Assembly (NCBI GenBank): GCA_020851885.1
Contig: JADZBW010000059.1
Coordinates: forward strand, 1-8,358
Reading direction: 5' to 3'
DNA: 8,358 nucleotides
DNA from: Fimbriimonadaceae bacterium
Lineage (GTDB): Bacteria; Armatimonadota; Fimbriimonadia; Fimbriimonadales; Fimbriimonadaceae
Positions 1 through 6,305 of the stretch are shown one piece after another (within the stretch, counting starts at the first letter, position 1; each line of letters opens with the position of its first letter). The notes under the pieces were generated by a model. The model was not told the DNA's origin, did not search any database, and worked only from the letters and a program-made list of their open reading frames with translations. The translations under genes were made by a program, and so were the position numbers.

Positions 1-30
1 GCCCTTGTAGATCGCGGATGGTCCGCCTCA
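1..30 (-). other. In-frame TGA and conserved continuation of the Gfo/Idh reading frame
   Basis: Read on the minus strand, the codon after Asp340 is TGA (28-30), and the next nine in-frame codons to the window edge are GGPSAIYKG. Planctomycete relatives, as I recall them, carry a G-x-PS-x-(I/T)-(Y/F)-x-G segment here, after the GTKG motif, followed by another 80-100 residues. A single base change from TGG (Trp) or TGC/TGT (Cys) would restore the frame. TGA as a general sense codon is unlikely, because the two flotillin genes and the PQQ dehydrogenase all end in TGA at sensible places. The options are a recent nonsense mutation, a sequencing or assembly error, or selenocysteine insertion. Confidence 0.65.
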
Positions 31-1050
31 GTCATGGGCTCGCGATGCGATTGCGATGCCTTTGGTGCCGTGCAAGTAGCTCGAATACATACCGGCCGCC
101 CCATTGACGCAACGGCCATCGAAGAAGAACTTCGCGCCGTCGGGGAATGTATATTCGACGGAATAGGTGTCTAGGTTCTGATCCACGAATGTGACACCCT
201 CGGCGTTCTGTTTGTAATGGCGCCCGCCCAGCGCCTGGGCGCTCACGGGAACCGTGTTCTTCATCCAGCAAGCCTGGTCGATGATGTGGATGTAGAAGTC
301 ACTGAAACACCCACCACTTGCCCAAAGGAAGCTGTGGAACCGTCGGATCTGATAGTCGAGGTGGCTGATGTCGTTCGGCTTGGGCAGCGAATCGAAATAG
401 CCAGCCGGGCCGTGCATACGGTATCCACGCATGAGCAGAATTTCGCCGAGTTCGCCATTCTGCACTCTCTTGTAGAGTTCCTGCAGGTTGCGCGCATGGC
501 GGGACATCAGGCCCACGCCGACTTTTAGGTTGGCGGCGGATGCTTCTTCACCAAGCTGCAGCATTCGCTTGCTGGTCGGACCGTCGACCGTGACCGGTTT
601 CTCCATAAAGACATTGAGCTTCTTCGAAATCGCGTATTGGAAGTGAACCCAGCGGAAGGCGGGCGGAGTCGTCAGAATAACGATGTCGCCAGGCTTGAGG
701 CAGTCCATGGCATGTTTGTAGGCATCGAATCCAAGGAACTTGCGGTCTTCGGGCACGTCCATTTGGGGCCGGTGGTCCTGGATGAGATTCTCGTAGCTGC
801 TCTTGAGCCTGTCGGGGAAGACGTCAGCCATCGCCACGAGAATGACGGGCCCGCTCGTCGTGGCCAAAGCGTTGACCGCCGCGCCACTGCCCCGACCGCC
901 ACAACCCACGAGGGCGACTTGGATGACATTGCTTTCGCCCGGGTGGACGTTTGGCAAGGTGAATCCTGACACGGCGGAGGCGGCGGCAAGGCCACCAGTA
1001 GCCTGTATGAACTTGCGTCGCGAAATGGAAGGGGTCTTTTCACTGCTCAT
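28..1050 (-). CDS. Tat-exported Gfo/Idh/MocA family oxidoreductase, apparently cut short by an in-frame TGA
   Basis: The product (340 residues) is a predicted NAD(P)-dependent sugar or polyol oxidoreductase of the Gfo/Idh/MocA family. A twin-arginine motif SRRKFIQ (residues 10-16) followed by an Ala/Gly-rich stretch (17-31) indicates Tat export, as in glucose-fructose oxidoreductase relatives. The Rossmann fold starts with VALVGCGGRGSGA (45-57). The family EKP motif is at 150-152, and the second domain has GGCFSDFYIHIIDQACW (246-262), with H255 in the usual catalytic-histidine place. The start ATG (1048-1050) gives a complete Tat signal, although no Shine-Dalgarno is visible. Tat-type members are usually about 420-450 residues, so roughly 90 are missing. 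The frame beyond the TGA still reads family-like sequence to the window edge, so the full gene probably extends past base 1. It lies 160 bp downstream of the flotillin operon on the same strand. Family assignment is firm; the substrate is unknown. Confidence 0.9.
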   Translation of the reverse strand: MSSEKTPSISRRKFIQATGGLAAASAVSGFTLPNVHPGESNVIQVALVGCGGRGSGAAVNALATTSGPVILVAMADVFPDRLKSSYENLIQDHRPQMDVPEDRKFLGFDAYKHAMDCLKPGDIVILTTPPAFRWVHFQYAISKKLNVFMEKPVTVDGPTSKRMLQLGEEASAANLKVGVGLMSRHARNLQELYKRVQNGELGEILLMRGYRMHGPAGYFDSLPKPNDISHLDYQIRRFHSFLWASGGCFSDFYIHIIDQACWMKNTVPVSAQALGGRHYKQNAEGVTFVDQNLDTYSVEYTFPDGAKFFFDGRCVNGAAGMYSSYLHGTKGIAIASRAHD

Positions 1051-1210
1051 GGTTGTTGCTCGCGAGACACCGGTATCGCGTTGGTTCCAGTCGGCATCTC
1101 ACCGAAATGGAGACTACCAAAAATCCATACACGGTGGGGCGACAACACTGGAAGTTTGCGAAAAAGCCTTCTTATGTCGAAGTGGTTTGATTCAGATTCA
1201 GATCATCTTC
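1051..1210. other. Intergenic gap between flotillin operon and Gfo/Idh gene
   Basis: This 160-bp spacer contains no gene. Near the flotillin stop there is a short tandem repeat, GATTCA twice plus GAT (1189-1203). Further on, in minus-strand direction, a 4-bp stem CTTC/GAAG (1168-1182) is followed by five T residues (1161-1165), too weak to call a terminator. The gap should also hold a promoter for the Gfo/Idh gene if that gene is not co-transcribed, but none is clear. Confidence 0.35.
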
Positions 1211-2620
1211 TCACGGATTGGATGGTTTGTCGCTTGGCGCCGTTGGGTCAAAAACCTGGATCGGAGGCTTGGTAGGCTTGGCCCGCTCTTTTTGAACGAT
1301 GACCGGCCGAGGCGAGTCCGGAGCAGGGGAAGGCGCGGGAGGTGTCGGTTGGATGAAGATTTGAGGCTTCACTTCCTTCTCAGTCGGTGGTTTCTGGCCG
1401 ATCGCATTGACCTTTTCAACCAGATCGATCCCGAAGAGCTGTTTGACCTGTTCAAGTACGGAGATCGTCTTGCCGGCCATCTGTCCGCCGGAGGATCGAG
1501 AATCGATCATGGTCACCTTCTCGACCTTTGTCTGGGGAATCGTTTCGGTCAAAGCATCGACGATCCCACTCAGTTTCTGAGTCAATAGAACCTCTCGTGC
1601 GCTTGGACCCGCCTGTTGATAGGTCTCAGCCAACCTTAGGAGGGCGTCGGCTCGGGCTTTCCCTTCCTCGACGATCGAGGCCGTTTGGGCCTTCGCATTG
1701 GCTTCGGACGCTTCGGCGCTGGCTTTCGCAGGCACGACCACGTCTGCCTCCAACTGACTGCGGACTTGCTCCAAGCGAGCTTTTTGAACCTCAAGTTCGG
1801 CCTTTGCCTTGGCGACCGCGGCATTAACCGTCGCTTGCTCTTCGGCAACCAGCGCTTCTCGGCGGGTCAGCGTTTCGGTGAGCCGACGCTGCATTTCCGC
1901 TTTGGCGATATTGGTGTCCGCTTCCAACTGAGCTTTCCGTTGCCTCTCCAGATTCTCTGCGGACTGAATCTCGGAATCGGCGTGGGCGGTTGCTTCGGCG
2001 ACGCGGGCTTTGGCGATGACTTCCGCATTTCGACGTCGCCCCAGCGAATCCAAGTACTTCACCTCGTCTTGGACGTTTTGGATCTTCATCGTATCGACAA
2101 CCAGGCCGAGCGCGGTCATATCCTGCTCGACTTCCTGAACCAGGCGCTCCGCGAACATAAGTTTGTCTTCATTGACCTGTTCTGGCGTCATGGTCGCGAG
2201 GATGCCGCGCAGCGATCCCTCGAGGGTTGCCTTGGCGATTTGCATCACCTCTTGCCGAGTTTTGCCAAGGAATCGCTCGATTGCATTGTGAATGAGCGGC
2301 TCATGGCCGGCGATCTTCACGTTGGCCACCCCCTGGACGGTGAGGGGAATACCGCCTTTCGAGTACGCGTTGATGGCCTGGATATCGATGCCCATGTTGG
2401 TCAGGTCCATCTTATCCACGCGCTCCATCAGGGGCACGCGAATACCTCGCCCACCCTTGATGAGCCGATACCCATAGCTTCGGCCGCCATCGATGCGTCG
2501 ACTGCCGGAGAAGATCAGGGCTTCATTGGGCGCACAGATGTAAATGAGTCCTTTGATTGCCGCGATTCCCAGCAGCAAGAAGAAGATGAGGACGCCAAGT
2601 CCGATAAGCAGGGGGGTCAT
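1211..2620 (-). CDS. Flotillin-type SPFH (band 7) protein, second paralog of the operon, with Pro-rich tail
   Basis: The 469-residue product is a flotillin-like (YqiK-type) scaffold protein, expected to oligomerise on the inner face of membrane microdomains. It has an N-terminal hydrophobic segment (about 4-27). The SPFH domain (about 28-195) shows ICAPNEALIFSG (28-39), AYSKGGIPL (85-93) and NAIERFLGK (112-120). A long Ala/Glu/Lys/Arg-rich coiled coil (about 195-330) follows, then the flotillin-type C-terminal region (about 330-400, including VEKVTMID). A Pro/Lys-rich low-complexity tail (about 408-469) is absent from the upstream paralog. Its ATG overlaps the TGA of the upstream flotillin gene (ATGA). 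A strong GGAGG (2628-2632 on the plus-strand numbering) sits 7 nt upstream inside that gene, which fixes this start and implies coupled translation. A few TGA-proximal bases follow without a convincing terminator. Confidence 0.93.
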   Translation of the reverse strand: MTPLLIGLGVLIFFLLLGIAAIKGLIYICAPNEALIFSGSRRIDGGRSYGYRLIKGGRGIRVPLMERVDKMDLTNMGIDIQAINAYSKGGIPLTVQGVANVKIAGHEPLIHNAIERFLGKTRQEVMQIAKATLEGSLRGILATMTPEQVNEDKLMFAERLVQEVEQDMTALGLVVDTMKIQNVQDEVKYLDSLGRRRNAEVIAKARVAEATAHADSEIQSAENLERQRKAQLEADTNIAKAEMQRRLTETLTRREALVAEEQATVNAAVAKAKAELEVQKARLEQVRSQLEADVVVPAKASAEASEANAKAQTASIVEEGKARADALLRLAETYQQAGPSAREVLLTQKLSGIVDALTETIPQTKVEKVTMIDSRSSGGQMAGKTISVLEQVKQLFGIDLVEKVNAIGQKPPTEKEVKPQIFIQPTPPAPSPAPDSPRPVIVQKERAKPTKPPIQVFDPTAPSDKPSNP

Positions 2621-3939
2621 GAGGTTGCCTCCACGTCGTCTTGCTCCGCTGCCGGTGGTTCGTGATTTCTCCCAGAGATGGAGCGTTGGATGTCGATGCC
2701 GGTCGACTGATTTACTGCGGCAAAAATCGAGTGGAGCATAGCGGGATAGGAGGCGACATAGCTGGAGAGGACCTTCCCGTCGCCACCATCGATCATGTTG
2801 AGGCTCTCCACCTGAACTTTGGAGACTCCCCGCGTGGCGCTGGCGAGAATCTTCTCAAAGTCCTCGATGAGGTAGATCGTCATCGCACTGTCCCCCGCCT
2901 CACGCCAAGCCGCACTCATCGTTTCGAGAGCCGCCGAAGTGGCGATACCGCTTTCGCGCAAAATCGCGGCATCGCCGCGAGCCTTGAATTGCTGGGCTCG
3001 TTGATCGGCTTCGGCGGGGAGCACTCGGTCCGCCTGGAGCCGCAGCGCTTCCACTTCGGTTCTCACTTGCTGCAAGTCCTGCTCGGCCCTTGCTCGCGCT
3101 TCTCGTGCGGCGGCGAGGGTTCGTTCTTCCTCAGCGCGAACCTTCGAGTCGAGTTCCGCCTGGATCTTTCGAAGCTCGTTGACCATTTTCGAGATGTTGG
3201 CATCGACGTTGGCCTTGATGACATTCGCCCGGCCTCGGCTCTCGGCCTCGGCCTGCTCCGCGGCACGCTGTGCATCGCTCTCGGCCATTTCAGCGTCGCG
3301 AATGACGTTCGCAATCGCCTCGCGACCGATCGAATCCAGATAGTGCTTGTCGTCGCTGACGTGTTGGATCTTGAAGGTATCGAGGTGGATTCCCAATTTG
3401 CGCAGATCCTGTTCGCTCTCCGAAGAGAGTTCGTCGGCGAACTTGAGGCGATCCTCATTGATCTCTTCAGGCGTGAGCTTGGCAAGCACTCCCCGGAGGT
3501 GGCCCTCCAAAGTCTCCTTTGCAACGCGACGGATTTCGTTGGGGTCCCGGCCCAAGAATCGCTCGATTGCATTGCCAATCACTACCGGGTCACTGCTGAT
3601 CTTGATATTTGCGATGGCATCTACGTTGAGCGCAACGCCCCCTTTGGAGTAGGCGCCGCGAATCGCGATCGGAACCTCCATCGTGTTGACGCTCATCCGG
3701 GAGACCGTTTCGATAATGGGGATCCGAACTCCGCGTCCTCCGAGCACCGTGCGGAAACCACGCGAACTGCCGTCGGCGAGACGCTTACGTCGGCCAGAGA
3801 AGATCAGGACTTCGTTCGGCGGACAGATGTGCAGCATGCTCTTGACGAACGCAACAAGCATGAGCACGCCGATCAGGATGATGCCCGCGAGAACGAACGC
3901 ATAGGTGATGTTGGGGCTGTCGATTTGGGAAAGTACCAT
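2617..3939 (-). CDS. Flotillin-type SPFH (band 7) protein, first paralog of the operon
   Basis: The 440-residue product is a second flotillin/YqiK-like protein. A short N-terminal segment leads to one membrane helix (about 13-35). The SPFH domain follows, with ICPPNEVLIFSG (38-49), AYSKGGVAL (96-104), NAIERFLGR (123-131) and a conserved run including VAKETLEGHLRGVLAKLTPE (139-158). A charged coiled coil (about 205-320) leads to a C-terminal assembly region (about 325-420). Motifs align one-to-one with the downstream paralog, but the coiled coil and C-terminus differ clearly, so the duplication is not recent. The ATG follows the upstream NfeD-like stop directly (TAAATG), with AAAGGA eight bases upstream as ribosome site. 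Known bacterial flotillins organise lipid microdomains and membrane protein complexes. Here the specific role, and whether it forms mixed rings with its neighbour, are inference. Confidence 0.93.
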   Translation of the reverse strand: MVLSQIDSPNITYAFVLAGIILIGVLMLVAFVKSMLHICPPNEVLIFSGRRKRLADGSSRGFRTVLGGRGVRIPIIETVSRMSVNTMEVPIAIRGAYSKGGVALNVDAIANIKISSDPVVIGNAIERFLGRDPNEIRRVAKETLEGHLRGVLAKLTPEEINEDRLKFADELSSESEQDLRKLGIHLDTFKIQHVSDDKHYLDSIGREAIANVIRDAEMAESDAQRAAEQAEAESRGRANVIKANVDANISKMVNELRKIQAELDSKVRAEEERTLAAAREARARAEQDLQQVRTEVEALRLQADRVLPAEADQRAQQFKARGDAAILRESGIATSAALETMSAAWREAGDSAMTIYLIEDFEKILASATRGVSKVQVESLNMIDGGDGKVLSSYVASYPAMLHSIFAAVNQSTGIDIQRSISGRNHEPPAAEQDDVEATS

Positions 3940-4512
3940 TTAGGATGTCCTTTGGGGGAGCGCGTCGTCTTCGAAGATCGATTGTCGCGAAACCACTTGC
4001 GCCTGGCCATTCTCCATGGCCACCACGACCACGGAAGTGCCGACTTCAATTGGGTCGGGAGAATCGCTGATCGCGAGAAAGTCGATAATATCGCCTTTGA
4101 CCGTGCAGCGAATGCGTCCCGGATTGGCGCCGCGAATCGCTACAAGGACTTGGGCCTCCTTGCCGAGCACATCCTTGTCGGAGGCGCTGCCACTGGCCTC
4201 GGTGATCCTCAGCAGCCGAACGAGGATCGAGACTCCAAAGCCCGAGCCGAGCCCGACCGCCGCGGCAATCCAAGCCATGATCGTTGAATCGACTTTGGTG
4301 AAGTAGTGAAGCAGGAGGCCGGTTGTTCCGAATCCAGCAAAGAAATACGTGTAAAACCGGAGGCTGAAGAAGGGAAGCCAATGTCCGGCTTCCGAGTCAT
4401 GATCCGCGCCATCGACGTGGATTTCACTGCCGAAGTGATGATCAGCCCCAAATAGCGCAAGCAGAACGAGGACTCCCGCCACTATCGCGGAAACGGTGTA
4501 CACGAGCAGCAT
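3940..4512 (-). CDS. NfeD-like membrane protein with OB-fold domain, partner of flotillins
   Basis: The 190-residue product fits the short NfeD-like/YqiJ type, commonly encoded beside flotillin genes. It has three hydrophobic segments (about 3-22, 50-70 and 77-101). A small beta-rich C-terminal domain follows (about 113-175; GKEAQVLVAIRG through GTSVVVVAMENGQAQVV), consistent with the NfeD OB fold. There is no ClpP-class serine protease domain, so this is not the long NfeD form. Between the first two helices lies an acidic and histidine-rich loop (24-44) with five His and five Asp. The start ATG is the first in frame, since a TAG lies two codons upstream; the ribosome site is weak (GAAGGA about 15 nt away). 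It is the first gene of the operon and abuts the flotillin gene with no spacer. Family assignment rests on helix pattern, length and context. Confidence 0.87.
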   Translation of the reverse strand: MLLVYTVSAIVAGVLVLLALFGADHHFGSEIHVDGADHDSEAGHWLPFFSLRFYTYFFAGFGTTGLLLHYFTKVDSTIMAWIAAAVGLGSGFGVSILVRLLRITEASGSASDKDVLGKEAQVLVAIRGANPGRIRCTVKGDIIDFLAISDSPDPIEVGTSVVVVAMENGQAQVVSRQSIFEDDALPQRTS

Positions 4513-4651
4513 GGGCTAGTTTCTCATTCCTTCACTATGTTAACGCCTCGCCCGCCGATCAGGTTGCGACACTCTTGGCATGCAAGATCGCGGCGCCGGT
4601 CGCGGGATTGTGAATTCGAACTTACCAGGATTCATCATCCCGCGGGCAGAC
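4513..4651. other. Intergenic gap upstream of the NfeD-flotillin operon
   Basis: This 139-bp spacer separates the end of the PQQ dehydrogenase gene from the NfeD-like start; both are on the minus strand. It should hold the operon promoter, but I could not find a convincing -35/-10 pair. A GC-rich stretch (CGCG-GCGCCGGT-CGCG, about 4590-4605) can fold only weakly and has no T tract on the minus strand, so no terminator is called. Confidence 0.4.
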
Positions 4652-6145
4652 TCACTTTGCTGGGGCGAGGCGAATGACGATGTCAGGTTGATTGAGGACG
4701 ACGTAGATGTTGCCGTCCGGTCCGGTCATCACGTCGCGCACTCGACCCATCCCTTGGATCAGCTCCTCCCGTTCGACCAGTTTATCGCCGCTGACGCGGA
4801 TTCGATCGACGTTCTGGCCAGATAAACCCCCGGCAACCAAATCGCCTTTCCACTGCGGGAAGGCATTGCCCCTCACCACGTCCAGCCCACATGCCCCGAT
4901 CGACGGAAGCCAGCGGAAGGTCGGCATGGACATCTTCTGGCTCGCGGTCGGCCAAGGCACTTGGAAGGGCGAGTCATTGTAATTGATACCAAAACAGATC
5001 ACCGGCCAGCCGTAATTCGAGCCCTTGGCGATCATGTTCACTTCGTCGCCTCCACGCGGTGCGTGCTCGGTATCCCACAGATTCCCGGCGAGGTCGATGA
5101 CCAATCCTTGGGGATTGCGATGCCCATAAGACCAGATCGCCCCGACATGCTTGGGTCCGGGTTGCTTGGCGAAAGGGTTGTCGGCAGGGATCGAACCGTC
5201 TTCATTCGTCCGGTAGATCTTGCCGAATGGATTGCCCAATTCCTGAGCGAGCATATTGCCGCCCCGCTCGCCAACAACGAAGAAGACGTGCCCCTTGCCG
5301 TCGAAGACGATTCGACTCCCAAAGTGGATTCCAGCCGAGGTGTAGAATTGTTGATCCGCCTCAAAGACGGTTTGCTGTCCCGTCCACTGGGCGTTCTTTC
5401 CCGTGAATTTCAGCTTGCCCCGGACGATCTTGGTGAGTCCTGCCTTGGGATCGTCGGCTTTCGGCTCGGCGTAGGCGATGTAGATCCAGCCGTTGTTCGC
5501 ATAGTCCGGATGAACGGCCACATCCATGAGCCCCCCTTGTCCAATTGTTGCCGTCGCGGGGAGTCCCTCGATCTTGCCGATGACTTTGGAGCCTTCGGCA
5601 ATGAACATGGTTCCGGGGAGATTGGTCACGAGCATCTTGCCATCAGGCAACCAGTCGATCGCCCAGGGCGTTTTCAGCCCCTGACTCTGGTCGAGGATGG
5701 TTTCAATACGGAAATTGTGCCTCTTCGAAGAATAAACGCCACCCGAAGGTTTCGGGGAACCAAACTGGGCGCGAAGGCCCTTGGCCTGGAGCTCTCGCAA
5801 GTGGACGACTAGCGCCCAGATCGCCTTTTCGGACATCGTTTGCCCATAAGCTTCCATGCCCATATTCGGGGCGCCATTCTTGATCGTGTCGAAGAAGGGT
5901 TTGTCCCACTTCTGATCGTACTTGTCGAAGTTGATCAGCGACTTCGTGCCTCCTCCCCCACCTTCAGCGTTGACACCATGGCACTTCGAGCAGGTGTCGT
6001 TGTAGAGTTGGGAAACGCTGACCTGCTGGCCATCGGTGATTTTCGTCGCGCTCTCGGGTTTGGCAGTGTCCTTTGAACCTACCAAGGTGGAGCATGAGAT
6101 GATGCCAATGGACCCGACGATGATGCTGTAGATGCGGGTGATCAC
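4652..6145 (-). CDS. Lipoprotein cytochrome c fused to a PQQ-dependent aldose (glucose/sorbosone-type) dehydrogenase
   Basis: The 497-residue product is predicted to oxidise sugars outside the cytoplasm using PQQ and to pass electrons to its own heme. A short hydrophobic N-terminus ends in a lipobox-like IISC (C18), so it is probably a lipoprotein. A class I cytochrome c domain (about 40-125) has CSKCH (52-56) and candidate distal Met ligands at 95, 97 and 104. The beta-propeller domain of the soluble aldose dehydrogenase (YliI/GDH-B) family follows (about 145-497), with GQGGLMDVAVHPDY (202-215), SYGHRNPQG (339-347), APRGGDEVN (362-370) and NYGWPV (377-382). The start is GTG, the first possible start in frame because a TAA lies three codons upstream; its ribosome site is weak. 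It diverges from the PSCyt1/DUF1549 gene. The sugar substrate cannot be told. Confidence 0.92.
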   Translation of the reverse strand: MITRIYSIIVGSIGIISCSTLVGSKDTAKPESATKITDGQQVSVSQLYNDTCSKCHGVNAEGGGGGTKSLINFDKYDQKWDKPFFDTIKNGAPNMGMEAYGQTMSEKAIWALVVHLRELQAKGLRAQFGSPKPSGGVYSSKRHNFRIETILDQSQGLKTPWAIDWLPDGKMLVTNLPGTMFIAEGSKVIGKIEGLPATATIGQGGLMDVAVHPDYANNGWIYIAYAEPKADDPKAGLTKIVRGKLKFTGKNAQWTGQQTVFEADQQFYTSAGIHFGSRIVFDGKGHVFFVVGERGGNMLAQELGNPFGKIYRTNEDGSIPADNPFAKQPGPKHVGAIWSYGHRNPQGLVIDLAGNLWDTEHAPRGGDEVNMIAKGSNYGWPVICFGINYNDSPFQVPWPTASQKMSMPTFRWLPSIGACGLDVVRGNAFPQWKGDLVAGGLSGQNVDRIRVSGDKLVEREELIQGMGRVRDVMTGPDGNIYVVLNQPDIVIRLAPAK

Positions 6146-6238
6146 GCGCGCAATTTACCTAGTTTTCCGCCAGATGGCTTGGGGATGGAAGCGTTAAAAT
6201 GACAAATCCACAATCGGACCCGATCATCGAGGCGCTCT

Positions 6239-6262
6239 CGTGGACGGCCAGAGATGTCCACG
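6239..6262. repeat. Perfect 7-bp inverted repeat overlapping the promoter (candidate operator)
   Basis: CGTGGAC (6239-6245) and GTCCACG (6256-6262) are perfect inverted copies separated by 10 bp, so the arm centres are 17 bp apart. The dyad covers the -35 and the whole spacer and ends directly against the TATAAT box. This spacing suits a dimeric regulator binding about two helical turns, and the position would suit a repressor. The regulator is not in the window. An RNA role is unlikely because the dyad lies upstream of the expected transcription start. Confidence 0.5.
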
Positions 6263-6268
6263 TATAAT
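6241..6268 (+). promoter_or_regulatory. Sigma-70-type promoter of the PSCyt1/DUF1549 gene
   Basis: A perfect -10 box TATAAT lies at 6263-6268, with TGGACG (4 of 6 to TTGACA) at 6241-6246 and a 16-bp spacer. Transcription would start near 6275, leaving a leader of about 30 nt before the ATG at 6306. The exact -10 in a GC-rich spacer is the main support; the -35 is only fair, as expected if an activator helps. Confidence 0.55.
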
Positions 6269-6281
6269 CCCAGAACCTTGA

Positions 6282-6303
6282 GAAGGAGCGTAAACTGAAG
6301 GAG
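6282..6303 (+). promoter_or_regulatory. Duplicated GAAGGAG ribosome-site-like sequence before the ATG at 6306
   Basis: GAAGGAG occurs at 6282-6288 and again at 6297-6303. The first is 17 nt from the ATG (too far) and the second only 2 nt (too near), so neither has ideal spacing. A TAA at 6291-6293 closes the frame upstream, so 6306 is the first usable start and gives a proper signal peptide. The unusual spacing may limit initiation. Confidence 0.4.
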
Positions 6304-6305
6304 AT

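Larger units (their letters stand above)
6146..6305. promoter_or_regulatory. Divergent intergenic regulatory region
   Basis: This 160-bp spacer separates two divergently transcribed cytochrome-bearing genes. It contains a good promoter facing the plus-strand gene, an inverted repeat overlapping it, and two purine-rich ribosome-site-like sequences. No equally good promoter was seen facing the minus-strand PQQ dehydrogenase; a lone TTGTCA on the minus strand has no matching -10 at the right distance. A shared regulator acting on both directions is possible but not shown. Confidence 0.55.

Noticed and set aside
1161..1182. Possible terminator after the flotillin operon (CTTC/GAAG stem followed by five T on the minus strand)
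   Set aside because: The stem is only 4 bp, with a 7-nt loop and mismatches on extension, so it is too weak to call.
1188..1205. Short tandem repeat GATTCA-GATTCA-GAT with TGAT/ATCA ends
   Set aside because: Only two and a half copies of a 6-bp unit just after a stop codon; no sign of function.
1685..2665. Plus-strand open frame of 326 codons opposite the second flotillin gene
   Set aside because: It is an antisense shadow caused by GC-rich codon use and the Ala/Glu-rich coiled coil; no family resemblance.
1211..3939. HflK/HflC protease-regulator pair as an alternative identity for the two SPFH genes
   Set aside because: Both proteins have the flotillin/YqiK-type long Ala/Glu coiled coil and C-terminal region, and the neighbour is NfeD-like; HflK/C proteins are shorter and lack these.
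2641..4287. Long plus-strand open frame (548 codons) opposite the first flotillin and NfeD-like genes
   Set aside because: It is the antisense shadow of genes with clear family motifs on the minus strand; its translation shows no recognisable domain and it spans two real genes.
4605..4630. tRNA T-loop-like sequence TTCGAAC
   Set aside because: The flanking bases do not form a T stem, and no acceptor, D or anticodon arms can be built around it.
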